Source: Rhizophagus clarus (taxonomy: Eukaryota > Glomeromycota > Glomeromycetes > Glomerales > Glomeraceae). Taken from it: DNA of 64,000 bases. The stretch spans positions 1,776,501-1,840,500 of the forward strand of contig BLAL01000040.1 in assembly GCA_015698045.1 (NCBI GenBank). The letters are read 5' to 3'. Positions 33,908 through 46,003 of the stretch are shown here, in pieces. Every line of letters begins with the position of its first letter. Positions within the stretch are counted from its first letter, which is position 1. Position numbers and translations under genes: made by a program. The notes beneath the pieces were generated by a model, which searched no databases, was not told the DNA's origin, and saw only the letters and a program-made list of their open reading frames with translations.

Positions 33908-35466
33908 ATTTTTTATCTTGAAAATAAAGTTAGATATATTTATGTTGTTAGCAAACGCTTCTTAGTTAACATGTTATTTCTTTATATATAAATTCAGATG
34001 ATCATGCTTATTAAATTCATATTTATCATTTCTTTTTACTAATTTTTTTTAAAGAATATTTTACTAATTATTATAAGTTTTATGAAATTCTTGAAATTAT
34101 AATTAACTTTTCATAACTATTATTCGCAAATATTAGAAATAAAAGAATAAAAAAATTTTGTAATATATAATTCTTTTTGCTCTCATTAAGGTAGTGTACT
34201 CTTAAAAATAATGGCTTTAATTTACTGAGAATTATCTTTTTGATCTATGTTGGTAGTGATTTATATATATCAGAGAGTAAACCTGCCATCTAAGCCTGAA
34301 AAATGACTAAATTATGCAAGTTAATAAATTCTTTAGAAATGATATAATGAGAGCAGTTCATCAAATCGAATTGTAGAAAATAGTTATTATCCAATTATTT
34401 TAATAGTAACAATATCTCAGCTTCAATAAGTTCTTTTTTGATATTGTTCCTAATTTAAATAAAATATTAGTATTTTATAATATATAGGTATTATATGGTA
34501 TTATATAAAGGTATATTTTATTTACATTAGTTTGTAATGAAATTAAAAGATGAGATCATAAGAAGGAGATATAGCGGAAATCCTGTTAGAAGTTGAAATT
34601 AGTAATTAAGAAATTGATGTTGATCAATTACTCTTTCTGGCTTTATTAATTTTGTTGTTTAAATATTCTTATATTATTTCTGATATAATTAGTGCAAAAT
34701 GTACTGCAATTGCATGCCTCATGTTAACTGGTTTCTGAACTCTCTTGATTATATCATCTATAATTTTAAATGGTTGTTCAAACTTAGAATTTATATAAAG
34801 AAAAAGTGACATGATAATGTTAATATATTATTAATATGATATTATAAATATTGAATACAGATATATTTTTACTTCAGATAGCAATTCTGAATAAGATTGT
34901 GATTTCTTCCATTTTCTTTGTTCAAATTAATGATATGATATTAATGATGTTGCTATTAATATCACTATTCTTGTGAACGGTATAAATTTAGAGAAAGATA
35001 AATCTATATTAATACTTGTTATAATAGTAGTAATCTTATATCAGAAGATGATAGGAAGAATATAGAAGGTAAGGGAAATAAAGATATTTTTCATCAAAAT
35101 TTTGTTTTTTACTAACTTTTTATTTCATAATGCTATAATAGAAAAAAAAAATTTTTTTGAATTGTATAATATTAGTATAAATATTTCAAAATTGCAAAAT
35201 CATTTATTTCAATAAGTCTTACTTTAAAGACAAATAATTTGATTGTGAATCTTATTTATTTTTTTTTTTGCTAAAAATATTTTGATTGTGAAAAAAAAAT
35301 CATTTTTTATTACTGTTTTGTATTTTTCTTATATCATGATATTATTGTATTATTTATTAAAGACAATTCTTCAATACATTAGCAAAATAATTATACTTTA
35401 TGTAATTTTCAATTTACATATGTGAAAAAGGCATACATATATTAATACTATCATGAAGATATTGTA
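33908..35466. other. A+T-rich spacer
   Basis: No gene or repeat recognised in this stretch. Confidence 0.5.
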
Positions 35467-35646
35467 TAGATGCCACCCAAATTCAAAATAATTTGGGATT
35501 ATGACAGCTCAAATATACAAATCCAAATTAATTTACTAATTACATATATAAATTTTGTAATTTATACATTTGGGATTTAGGAATTATGACAGTCAAAATA
35601 TACAAATTAATTTGGGATTTACTTAAAATAATTTGGGTGGTATCTA
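35467..35646. mobile_element. MITE with TAGATGCCACCC ends, copy 2
   Basis: Same length and layout as the element at 15838-16017, with about 90 percent identity by eye, flanked by TA on both sides (35465-35466 and 35647-35648). Its right end has drifted to GGGTGGTATCTA. Confidence 0.9.
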
Positions 35647-36143
35647 TAAGATATTGTAACCATTAAAATTGCGATTGTGAAGGTTACTAATGTTTAATAA
35701 AAAAGTTCTGTTTACGATTTTGAGAAGATATTTTTAAAAACTTTGATAATTTCTACAAGTTAAAAAATATGAGTCAAAAAATTTTTTTTTACTCAATTAA
35801 ATTTTTTTTTTATTTATTATAAATCATTTTAGCTTATTTCTTTTTTGTATTAGTTAATCTTATCACATGTAATATCTATAATTAAGTCATTCAGTTTATT
35901 TTTTTTTGTATTAATCTTACCATATTATTAATTAATCATTTTCTTACATTATTATGTCAATAATTAATATGAAAAAAAAGTTTTTTTTCCATTGATCTCA
36001 TCACAATTTAAGGGAAAATATGATTAATATAATGACAAATATTATCATATTCAAGTATTTTGTGATTATACTATTACCAAAATTTTTTTTTTTACAAAAA
36101 ATAATTACTAGTTTACATTAATATTAGTTTCCTAATACACCTA
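35647..36143. other. A+T-rich spacer
   Basis: No gene recognised. Long T tracts and short TTTTTTTGTATTAATCTTA-like words near 35850-35930. Confidence 0.45.
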
Positions 36144-36169
36144 CATCAGGAAATTTTATAGTGCGAAAA

Positions 36170-36545
36170 GTTGCGTAAGATTACGTATCGTAATATTTCA
36201 TAAGTTTCCAGACCTGCCGCAAGTTTGCGAAAGAGTAATATTTTGTAATTTTTTAAAATATTTTGAAATATTATGATATGCAAAGTTTCGTAATTTTACG
36301 GTTCGTAATATTCCGTAATTTTATGCATTTGCAATATTTCGTAATTTTACATAATATTTCGTAAGTTTCCAGACCTGCCGCAAGTTTGCGTAAGCGTAGT
36401 ATTTTGTAACTTTTTAAAATATTTCAAAATATTATGATATGCGTAATTTTACGGTTCGTAATATTGTGTAATTTTATTGCGTAATATTTCGCAACTTTTT
36501 AAAATATTTTGACGATTCGTAATTTTACATAAATATTTTGTAATG
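36170..36545. repeat. Left subterminal repeats of the 5-kb element
   Basis: Two long direct repeats of about 170 bases share TTTCCAGACCTGCCGCAAG (36207 and 36369) and are packed with CGTAATATTTCG and TTTTACGGTTCGTAATATT words. Confidence 0.8.
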
Positions 36546-36935
36546 TTTCAAAATTCATTTTTGTACTATAAGTTTATATAATGTATATTTTATTAGATAT
36601 AATATGAATTAAATTATAAAAAATTACAAGTATTCATTACTATATACAGAATATATAAAAGTAAAAAAAGAAAGAGTAATGATACAATTAGATATAAAAA
36701 GAAGAGAAACAGCTATAATAACGTTGGTATTAGATATAAAGATAAAAGAAATATTGTTAGTATTGTTAGTGTTGTTAATATTAGAGTAAAAAGAGTTAAA
36801 GAAACAGTAGAAACATGGATATTATCATTAGTATTAAAGTACAAGTAAAAGAAAAAAAGGAAACGTAGATAGTATTGTTAGTATTACGATATAAAGTAAT
36901 AATTAGGGTAAAAAACGCGTTAGTATTAAAACAAT

Positions 36936-37446
36936 TAGTATTAATAAACAAATATTTCTATACCTGCAAAGAATAAACTAAAAATAAAAGAAAGAGGAAA
37001 AATAAACATGTTGTTAGTATTAAGTAAAAGGAGTAAAAAAAACATAATTAGTATTGTTAGTATCATTAGTATTGAAGTAAAAGTAAAAAGGAATAAAGGA
37101 AATATGGATATTATTGTTAGTATTACGACACAAAGTAACAGAGGTAAAAAGAAAATGAAAATCATTAGTATTAATAAACAAATATTTCTATACCTGCAAA
37201 GAATAAACTAAAAATAAAAGAAAGAGAAGACAAAATAAAAAATAAACATGTTGTTAGTATTAAGTAAAAGGAGTAAAAAAAATATAATTAGTATTGTTAG
37301 TATTGATCGTTAGTATTAAAGTACAAGTAAAAAGAAATAAAGGAAACATGTATATTATTGTCAGTATTATGATACAAAGTAAAAAAGAAGTAAAAAATAA
37401 TGAAATAATTATTATTAATAAACAAATATTTCTATACCTGCAAAGC
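36936..37446. repeat. Tandem repeat of about 240 bp
   Basis: A block starting ATTAATAAACAAATATTTCT at about 36939 repeats at 37180, with a partial third copy at 37411. Each includes ACCTGCAAAGAATAAACTA and GTTAGTATTAAGTAAAAGG. GTTAGTATTA words spread across 36700-37400. Confidence 0.85.
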
Positions 37447-38380
37447 AATAAATTATGAAATATATGTAAATATTCTGTATATAATTAAAAAATATTGAAC
37501 AAAAGGATAAAGAAATAAGAAAAATATTGAACAAAAAAATAAAGAAATAAAGAGACAAAAAATAAATAGGACAAAAAACGCATGCAGATTAAATCACATG
37601 CAAGGATCAGCCTAATTTTGATTGGCCAGAAAATACGATACTGTATGCACAATCATATCATGCAGATTTATTTATTTAATTATCAACAACGTAGGCGTGA
37701 CATAAATAAATCGTGACTGAAACTTGTGTTTAATTTGTGTTCAATTTGTGTTGATAATTCTGGTAAAAAATTATTAATTTTGGCCAAATTTCGTTAAATT
37801 TGTTAAATTTGTGTTGAATTTGTGTTGAATTTGTGTTGCGTAATTTTTTATTTATCACAAGGGGATGATATTTAGTAATTGCATGTACGATGTACAAGAT
37901 TTTTTTTATGATTTTTTTAAGAAATGTACGCAAAATATTTAATCAGAATATAATTATTTTTAATTAAATTGATTAAAAAAAATTAATTTTTTTAAGAAAT
38001 GTATGCGAAATATTTAGAATTCAATAGAATGTGCTAATAATAAATTGTTTTATTTTTATTGATATTTATATTTAAAACAATTAAACATGTACATGATTTT
38101 CAATTATTTTTAATTGAAATGAAACTGAAATCAAACTAAGATTTTTTTTATTTTTTGATTTAATCATGATATTTATATTTAGATAATCCATATCTGCATG
38201 AGATTTAATTAATATGTTTAATGATGAAAAGTGTAATAAATTAAATTTTAATTGAAACGAGAAATAAAATCAAATCAAAGAAGTATTGTTCAAATTTTAT
38301 TTAAAGTGACATTTTACGACTTTCTTTCAAATTTTTACTCATCCTAAAATCAAATTATAAAAATCAAATCTAAACTAATA

Positions 38381-40080
38381 ATGTCTCGCCACACACGTTC
38401 ACGTCATTTCCACTATAACGTCCATTGGAACTGAGCTATGATGGATGAACTTGTTGACATACGCCAAAACAAAAACTGAGCCTACTACAATATTAATGGT
38501 AGAAGCCGCTATGATTTTTGGGACTCTGTTGCCAATAGGTTCATATGACTAATATCTATAATTTCTTTAAGAAAGAATTTAAATTCAAGGCAAAGATAGC
38601 GTGTTGCTTCATACTTTATTGCAATTCTGATAGTGACTTATGAAGAAATTTCTTTCTTGTGCATGCACAAAAAGAGCGTAACATACAAAGAACAAATAGT
38701 TTCCTAAAAAATTACATGCAAGAAATGCTAAAACTATTATAAGAAAAAGAATCTTTGGCAAATAACTACGGATCCCACCTACTAATATATCTCAACTAAC
38801 GTATAGGCAACTATGCTTTACACTCCCTTCATAAGATCCCCCATCCACGATAAACGTCGACAAAAAAACCATTCGGGAATGTCACAAGCACCATTAGAGC
38901 AAAAACAGCATACAGAGCTGAGCTCTCATTAGCAACTTCTTCTGATGACCACATACCACGAAACACAGTCCTATTTCACTGGCGTTAAGACAAAACAGTC
39001 CTTAAAGACTATGGATCTACCTAGGTAAGGATTCGATGATGGTCCTACACGTGACTCACCTAATCAGCATGCTACAAAAACTGTGGCACTTGAAGTCACC
39101 CCTTTAAAATAAAAACCACCTGAACACCGATCGATTTTGAAAATTACCAACCCTACTGTCGATCAAATTTTCCAGTACCCCCTCATCCCCAACAAAAACA
39201 ACATTACATCAGAAAAAAAGACCAAAAAGAAAAAACAAAAAGAAAAACTGCAGGAAAAACCTAACTTTCGTTAAGAAAAAACCTGATGTAAACATCAAAC
39301 CATTCCTGACACCTATACCACCTTATAAAAAGAAACAACTCGACCTCAGAACCAGTCATAAACTTTAACTAACGAGCCGTAAAACCAAAACCTTAGAACA
39401 TTTTCTAAAAACGAGGGTCCAAACCGCAAACCACTTGGCCAGTTAGACTTTAAAAGCGTAGGAACCAGACGCACTACTAGAAAACCTTTCAGAAAGCCCA
39501 GGGAAACGTTCGTATGGTCTATCCATCTTACCCCGTTATTGGTGTGTCTCCAACTTAATAATAATGTTTCTACTTGCAGCAAGCTGTTAGGACTTGAATG
39601 AATACCTTAGACCAAGGTACGAGGCTCCGTAGGTTATCCTACAATATCGAAAAGGTCTTCTACAATCACTCGAAGGCAAAAAGTCCTTATACTTTTCTTC
39701 CAAACTTCTTGGAAAAAAATGGACAAAGGATCAGCGGGAAGAGTTGACGATCGGCGTTAGAATTTAAATTCAAATTAACCAATCCATTTAATTGAATCAG
39801 AATAAATAGAATATTTCAGACAAGGGTTTCTGGGCAATAGTGCAGCCAAAAGTGGAGGAACCTCATCAGGGATTACCATGTAAGTAAATAAATAAAATTA
39901 CATTCATATAAATTAAATATATTTATCGAATATTCAAACTGATTTTGATTTTTAAAACTATGTCCTTTATCGTAATGGTAACCCTAGGTGGTGGCTGTAG
40001 ACGCGTACCGGCCAAAGATATTATCGCGAATTTAGAACAAGATTTTGGAAGAGGCTGGGTAATTATACTATAATAAAATT
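38381..40080 (+). pseudogene. Decayed SANT-like gene inside the 5-kb element
   Basis: From 38381 the frame MSRHTRSRHFHYNVHWN continues past a TGA as AMMDELVDIRQNKN, past another TGA as AYYNINGRSRYDFWDSVANR, a helix pattern like SANT/Myb-type companions of transposases. Both stops may be CGA-to-TGA changes. A more G+C-rich 38850-39770 keeps broken coding-like stretches (for example FSKNEGPNRKPLGQLDFKSV and KPRETFVWSIHLTPLL). A last exon-like piece at 39960-40059 reads RVPAKDIIANLEQDFGRGW before GTAATT. The product is not recognised and the gene cannot be intact. Confidence 0.6.
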
Positions 40081-40569
40081 TATAATTAATATTTATGTTC
40101 ATGTTTTAAATTTGATAAATTTGATCAATTTTAGTCATGCATAATGATCATAGGAAAAGGAGAAACTTACTTACGTATCGTAAAAGATAATTATTTTTAT
40201 TTTTTTATTTATTAAGTGAGTAGCTAGGCCCAGTCTGTACCAAATATCGGCTGGAGACTCACATTTTTTTGGGCTGTAATTGATACTGACGTCCACGCCG
40301 TACAGCCTGGGTACTATTTTATAAAATAATAGCGAACAAGTATCAAATGTGTATTTTTTTATTAAGTTATAATAAAAATTAAAATTTACTTAATTTTAAC
40401 ATAAAAATTGTAAATGATAAAAAATTCGTAAATAAAAATAAATTTGTTTTCGCAAACTTAAAAAAAAAGTTGTTTATATAAAAGAAAAGGTGTTTATATT
40501 ATTTTTGATTATTCAATAGTATCACATGCTCCTTGTATATGTTCTACTGTATACGCAGCTTTAACGATC

Positions 40570-41100
40570 GAATAGTAATATTAAATTTTCGAAATATTTT
40601 AACTGTAATATTACGCAGGTTTACAGTCTCGTAAATTTTCAAAATATTTTAACCGTAATATTACGTAGGTTTACAGTCTCATAAATTTTTGAAATATTTC
40701 AACCGTAATATTACGCAGGTTTACAGTTTCGTAAATGTTCAAAATATTTTGACCGTAATATTACGCAGGTTTACAGTTTTGTAAATTTGCAGAATATTTT
40801 GATCGTAATATTATGCAGGTTTACAGTTTCGTAAATTTTTGAAATATTTCAACTGTAATATTACGTAGGTTTACAGTCTCGTAAATTTTTAAAATATTTT
40901 GACCGTAATATTGCATAAATCTTACGATATTGAAAACTTGCGTAATATTTTGACCATAATATTGCATAAATCTTACGATATTGAAAACTTGCGTAATATT
41001 TTGACCGTAATATTACATAAATCTTACGAAATTGTAAACTTATGTAATATTTCAAAATTTTTCGAAATATTATGCCATAAACTTTCGTAAACTTACAAAA
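40570..41100. repeat. Right subterminal repeats of the 5-kb element
   Basis: Six units of about 60 bp (CGTAATATTACG then AGGTTTACAGTCTCGTAAAT) are followed by three units of 58 bp (CGTAATATTGCATAAATC then TTACGATATTGAAAACTTGC). Shared words with the left end (GTAATATT, TTTCGTAA) support joint function. Confidence 0.88.
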
Positions 41101-41143
41101 TTGTAAACTTATGCAATTTTTCGCCCTATAAAATTTCCTGATG

Positions 41144-41451
41144 TATAGGTTAATCTTTTTTTTGAATCCTCTCAATATTTTAAAACACAATTAACTTCTT
41201 CTATAAATAGAGAGCGCAATCTATATTTTTTTCTTTAAGGCACATTATAAACTATCTTTCTGCACCAATATAATGATATTGTAAAAATAAAATTTTAACA
41301 AGGACTTCTTCCAGTATTTAATAAATAGCATGTAAAATGATGCAATGCTTTGTGCAATATAAAAACAAAAATTAATCTTAGTTGCTTTCCACATCCCTTA
41401 CTCTGATATGACACATTTTTTTACCTGAGTATAATATTACTATAAAACAAT
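41144..41451. other. Spacer upstream of SAM-domain pseudogene
   Basis: A+T-rich. May contain the former promoter of the pseudogene that starts at 41452. No motif stands out. Confidence 0.4.
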
Positions 41452-42619
41452 ATGTCTGATATTGCTGTAAATATGTCTATCTCTACTTCTTCTATAATCT
41501 CTACTGGAAATAAGGTACTCACGTTGACAAATAAAATAAAAAAATATAATATGGAAGACCTTATCTCTTTTTTGCGGGTTCAGGATTTAGGTATTAGTGG
41601 AAAGGCTTTCAAAATTTTAGAAAATAAAGAGGTTATTGGTCACGCCTTTTTCAAAATGATCAAATAAAGATTTTTGAGATTTTGATATAAAGGCTGGTCC
41701 TGCACTGGTCTTTGCTAACTTTACTAAGGAATGTAAGAAGAAAAAATTTAGGATCTTTTTAACATATAAAACCAAGAAGGATTTAAAGGAAGTGCTATGC
41801 AAATACAGTATTGATAACAATGACATGAAAAATATTTCACCCTTTATACCAGGTAAAATGAGTCAGAAAATATTTTTTCTTTGTTGAGAAAGCTATAATT
41901 CCTAAATGTTTATTTTTATTGAAACAGAAAAAATTAGTGATGGTAATAAAGACTTCCAGTACTACTTGGTTAATATTAAACGCAAAATGAAAATTATAGG
42001 TCTAGCAAAATCAAGTAACAAAGCTGTACGTTATTCATATATCAAAATAATATTGCTTTCTGCCATATTTATTGTTAAGAAAATCGTTAATGCAAAAATC
42101 TTTCTAAAACTGCAGTTTGAAGTTATTAATGAAGAGGCAACAGAAAAAAAATAATAGACTTGTTAAATGAAGAGCTTATTTGTATAACTGAAGGAAAATA
42201 GAATCAGGAGACCTTAGGTATTATGTAAAATGTGATGCAACTTGAAAGCTTCTACCACACAAATAAGAGAAAACAAAAGGCGTCTGAAGCATTTAAGAGT
42301 GATTTTGATTACCTCTATAGGATTATTACAACAGGTGAGATGTTTTTGGCTATAGTTGTGTAATGTAAGATATTACTAACTCTCATCTATGTTAGCCACA
42401 GATTAGTACTTCATCATGTATATGTTAGAGAGGATTTATTGTATGAAAACCAATTATCACATCACCCTTATTGAAGATATTTTAGATGATGACACAAAAC
42501 TTTGTCAAGGGGTGAAAGAGGTAATGAAAGTGATCATAGGTTTGTTAAAGGATAGACTAGAGATTTCTGACTCTTCTGATACTAAGAAAGCAAGAACAAA
42601 AAAATATATTAAAGAATAG
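41452..42619 (+). pseudogene. Decayed SAM-domain family gene
   Basis: The first frame (41452-41667) begins MSDIAVNMSISTSSIISTGN and contains a SAM-like segment (EDLISFLRVQDLGISGKAFK, then VIGHAFFKM). A stop and frame change follow, but the protein continues as AGPALVFANFTKECKKKKF and KKDLKEVLCKYSIDNNDMKN, then a GTAAAATG donor, a second exon (41906-42151, ISDGNKDFQYYLVNIKRKMK), further interrupted pieces (LLNEELICITEGK, QLESFYHTNKRK, SEAFKSDFDYLY) and a last exon ending at 42619 (EDILDDDTKLCQGVKEVMKV...SSDTKKARTKKYIKE). I associate this layout with a multicopy Rhizophagus gene family of unknown function. At least four stops or frameshifts disable it. Confidence 0.75.
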
Positions 42620-43319
42620 GTTTCAATCGCTGTTGTATATTATATAGATGTTATGTATAATAGGCTACATTCTAAACATTTGTATTTATTTTTGCATGTA
42701 TTAATATAAATTTTTTACACATAATACTGATCATAACAAAATATCACAGTTTTTTATAACCATTATGGCTGTAGATAGATAGATAACATTTATTTTAATT
42801 CCAAATTTTTGATCTGAACACTCATGTGATTTTTGATTGTAAAGATTTTTTACAGTTATACCTATGATGTGATAAAAAAAAGTCAGGTGCAATATATAAA
42901 AATATATACCGCTATAATGCATACCAATGAATTTTTTAGTTACAATGCAGAATGGTATATTGTGAAAATAAAGCATAATAGTTAGGGTGATTTCTGTAAG
43001 ACTATTTATTTTTTATCTTTTGTTAATGAATTTATATTAGAAAATTAGGTAATGGACAGAATTGGAAATCTGGTGTATAAGAATCTTGTATTTGTAAGAA
43101 TATCATATACATATTTCACTTAATTTTTCTTAATTGCAAAAGAATCACTGCTAATACATAAAATTTTTGACATATTAGACTTTGGCCTTTGGGTGTTTAA
43201 ATTCGCATATATTTTTATTTATATTAATTAAAAGAATTCATTAAGCTAAATAAATCAAATACTGACTATAAGATAAATTGTAAATAAATTAAATAATTTC
43301 TGCATCATTTGAGAAGGCA
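42620..43319. other. Spacer between two convergent pseudogenes
   Basis: A+T-rich, no gene recognised. Confidence 0.45.
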
Positions 43320-43329
43320 AAAGCAATTA

Positions 43330-44474
43330 ATGTTTATTTTTTCTTCTTTGTCATTGTTTTTGATTTCTACCTTTATTTGATCCTTTCTTTTTTTCTTCTA
43401 ATGATTTTAATAATTCATCAGTTACCATAGTTTTAAGGCAGTATTTTTATTATCTTCACATTATTTTTTAGCTTCATCTTTAGCTTTTTTCACTGGTATC
43501 AATTTAAGAGTGTAATCTTCAATATAGCAAAGATTTTCCTGTCAAAAGAGAAAGTTTATCAGAGCCTCTTTTATATCACATCCTCTGCGTATCATCATTC
43601 CATCTGTATGAGATCATATATAGGTAATATCATTATGGTCTTTTAACCAGAAAATTGAATTGTAATATAAAAGCACAGGGCAAAAATTGGTAATACAATA
43701 AAATTTGGTAAATCTCTTAATCTCATCATTATGCAGAATATTTTTGTTCGTCTTATCATGAAACAGATATTTATCTTTCAATAATTTGAAAAGTGTAGGC
43801 AGATCTTTTTCATATTGTGCTTCATTGTCAGCTGACAATTCAAACATGAAAACATTATTTGTTGTGTTTCTGTACAAATTGTTCATGTTTGCATTGGAAG
43901 ATCTTGCTTCTATTATAATAGTTAAAACCATGCATTGATCTTAGCACAGTTGCTGTAATTTTAAAATTCTATTTATATCATCAGATTTCTATTCATGTTC
44001 TGTAAAAATATGCGCTAGTTCATTGAGTCGAACTCTTGTCAAAGCCTCAATAACTTTAATTTGATTACTGGAAAACCTACCAATGATGTCCCAAATGAAA
44101 TCTTTTTTACCTTCTGACGGTCTCTCTTCTAAGACATTGCTAATACTGTGAAATAATATGTAGGATTTCTCTTTAACTGCATTATCTAAATTGACAGCTA
44201 ATTTAAATGATTGAATAGATAGGTTGTTTATTTCTCAATTTTTCTCAGAACTTAGTCCATGTTTATCAAGTAAAAGATACATAGGTCGTCTACCATTATG
44301 CTTGCTGGAATTCTTGTACCATTTACCTCTACCATCATGCATCATAGATCCCCGTTCAGCTATTGCAAATATCGCTGTTTCTGCCATTCTTCTCTTCTGG
44401 AGTATTGTACAGAAATTTTTTGGCTTCAAAAAGGTTTTGTATAAAAACCTTGATAATTCGCTCCTTTTTAACAA
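43330..44474 (-). pseudogene. Decayed gene of unrecognised family
   Basis: On the minus strand a frame from 44474 (MLKRSELSRFLYKTFLKPKN) runs to a TGA at 44235. It continues in the same frame as EINNLSIQSFKLAVNLDNAV, RPSEGKKDFIWDIIGRFSSN and RVRLNELAHIFTEHE, then a TAG, and later MVLTIIIEARSSNANMNNLY through KDHNDITYI (43931-43614). A Lys-rich tail is interrupted by several stops before about 43330. The preserved frame between stops shows a formerly real protein. No domain was recognised. It converges on the SAM-type pseudogene on the other strand. Confidence 0.6.
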
Positions 44475-44578
44475 TATTTTTATATACTTTCATAACTAGA
44501 ATTTTTGCTAATCAGTTTAACTTTTGTAATTTTACTTTTAAAAAGAGAAAAATTTTTTACCTTATCTGATGAACTAAA

Positions 44579-44724
44579 TATCATTAATAAGATACTGTGA
44601 TTGTTATGTGACTCTTGCATATATGAAATATGAATGTTTGTGTAATATAAATATCATTAATAAGATGCTGTGATTGTTATGTGACTCTTGCATATATGAA
44701 ATGTGAATGTTTATGTAATATATA
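44579..44724. repeat. 73-bp tandem duplication
   Basis: TATCATTAATAAGATACTG through GAATGTTTGTGTAATATA occurs at 44579 and 44652 with a few differences. Confidence 0.9.
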
Positions 44725-45579
44725 ATGGTGAAAATATATATGTAATTGTAATAACATTTGATCTAGTATTTTTTGAATTAGCGTTGAGAAGTAACTGTTA
44801 CATCACCTGTGTCAATATTTTTTTCTGAATTAGCAATTTTTATATACCAGTATTTGTTGTTGACGCATAATAAGTTAATGATAATTTTAGCCAGATTTTT
44901 GAATACAATAATTCAGCATTTATGGTGGGTGAACTAATAGAAAATCTCTGAATTGATACTGTGTTGGATGTCATCTGACATTGAGCCTTCTGGAATCACT
45001 ATCATATGATTTTTCTAACAATATATGTATTTACAGATTCTACTCATAATACCCATTTTGAAAAAAAAACACAGAAAATTTTTGCTTAATTTCAGCTAGC
45101 ACTATCGCATAAATTCAGTCAGAACTTTGAACATAATATTCCAGCATTCAAACTGATATAAAAGGGATCTAAAACTGGCAAACTAATAGAATCTCTCTAG
45201 CTTCCTGTTAGTTTCATGACAGTTCCCTGCCAGTTCTATAATAGTTCCAGGAGAGTTTCAGGTACTACCAGATCACTAACTTTTCTTCAGATCATGTGTT
45301 CCAAAGATCAGCTAGAAATTATACTATAGTGCCAACTAAATTTAGACACAATTTATATCAAATTATTGCATCACCTGATATGATATTTTTTTTACTACAT
45401 TTTGGTATCTAGAAAGGTAACTAAATAGGCACACACCTCATTTATATTTACTAACCAACAGGCCACAGAGACAGAAGATAGATCCTATCTTTAAAATATA
45501 TTAATTAATTAATGGATTATATTTTTTTTTTTTTCTGCAGCACATTTATAGATTTATTAAAATTTTTGTAAATTACTTA
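44725..45579. other. A+T-rich spacer
   Basis: No gene recognised. Short CAGTTCCTGNNAGTTNCA-like words near 45205-45260 repeat a few times. Confidence 0.4.
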
Positions 45580-45740
45580 ATGGATTATAATGTCTTAGAA
45601 CATATAAATTAATAGATTATAGTGTCTTAGAACATATTAATTAATAGATTATAATGTCCTAGGACATATTAGTCTTGAACAAGTAGTGTCCTGGAACATA
45701 TTAATATATTAATATATTAACATATTCCAGGACACTACTA
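45580..45740. repeat. Short tandem repeat ending in a long hairpin
   Basis: Three units of ATTAATAGATTATARTGTC plus TTAGAACATAT are followed by a near-perfect palindrome at about 45679-45737 (arms AGTAGTGTCCTGGAACATAT and its complement, TTAATATATTAATATATTAA in the loop). Confidence 0.85.
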
Positions 45741-45852
45741 GTAATACTAGAAATTTGATTAGTATTATTTTCCATATTAGAGCTAAAGTTTCTTAAGAAT
45801 AAATAACTAAATTATTATTTATATATTATATATATTATATGTAATATTATAT

Positions 45853-46003
45853 ACTTATTGTATAGTATTTAGGCAATAACGTGCTGTTTTCGATTGAGGC
45901 CATTTGATAGGCTCAGATTGTGCCACGTAAGTGGCACAATCTGGCCATTAAATTGCTGAAATCGAAAACAGCAGAGTATTGCTTAAAGACCTATACAATA
46001 AGT
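45853..46003. mobile_element. Foldback MITE, 151 bp
   Basis: Nearly the whole element is one hairpin: ends ACTTATTGTATAG, inner arms GCTGTTTTCGATT, and a G+C-richer tip CAGATTGTGCCAC with its complement around GTAA at 45927-45930. Non-coding. Confidence 0.85.

Larger units (their letters stand above)
36144..41143 (+). mobile_element. 5.0-kb TIR element with dense subterminal repeats
   Basis: The ends CATCAGGAAATTTTATAG and the inverted copy at 41126-41143 are the same over 18 bases and stay similar for about 30, with TA outside on both sides (36142-36143, 41144-41145). Both ends carry arrays of CGTAATATT/AATATTACG words. The middle (38381-40080) holds remnants of a protein-coding gene with a SANT-like start. 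The TA duplication fits Tc1/mariner- or Tigger-like elements, but no DDE domain was recognised. Confidence 0.72.

Noticed and set aside
40210-40330. G+C-richer patch inside the 5-kb element, possibly a SINE
   Set aside because: It lacks recognisable A and B boxes, a tail or a target duplication.
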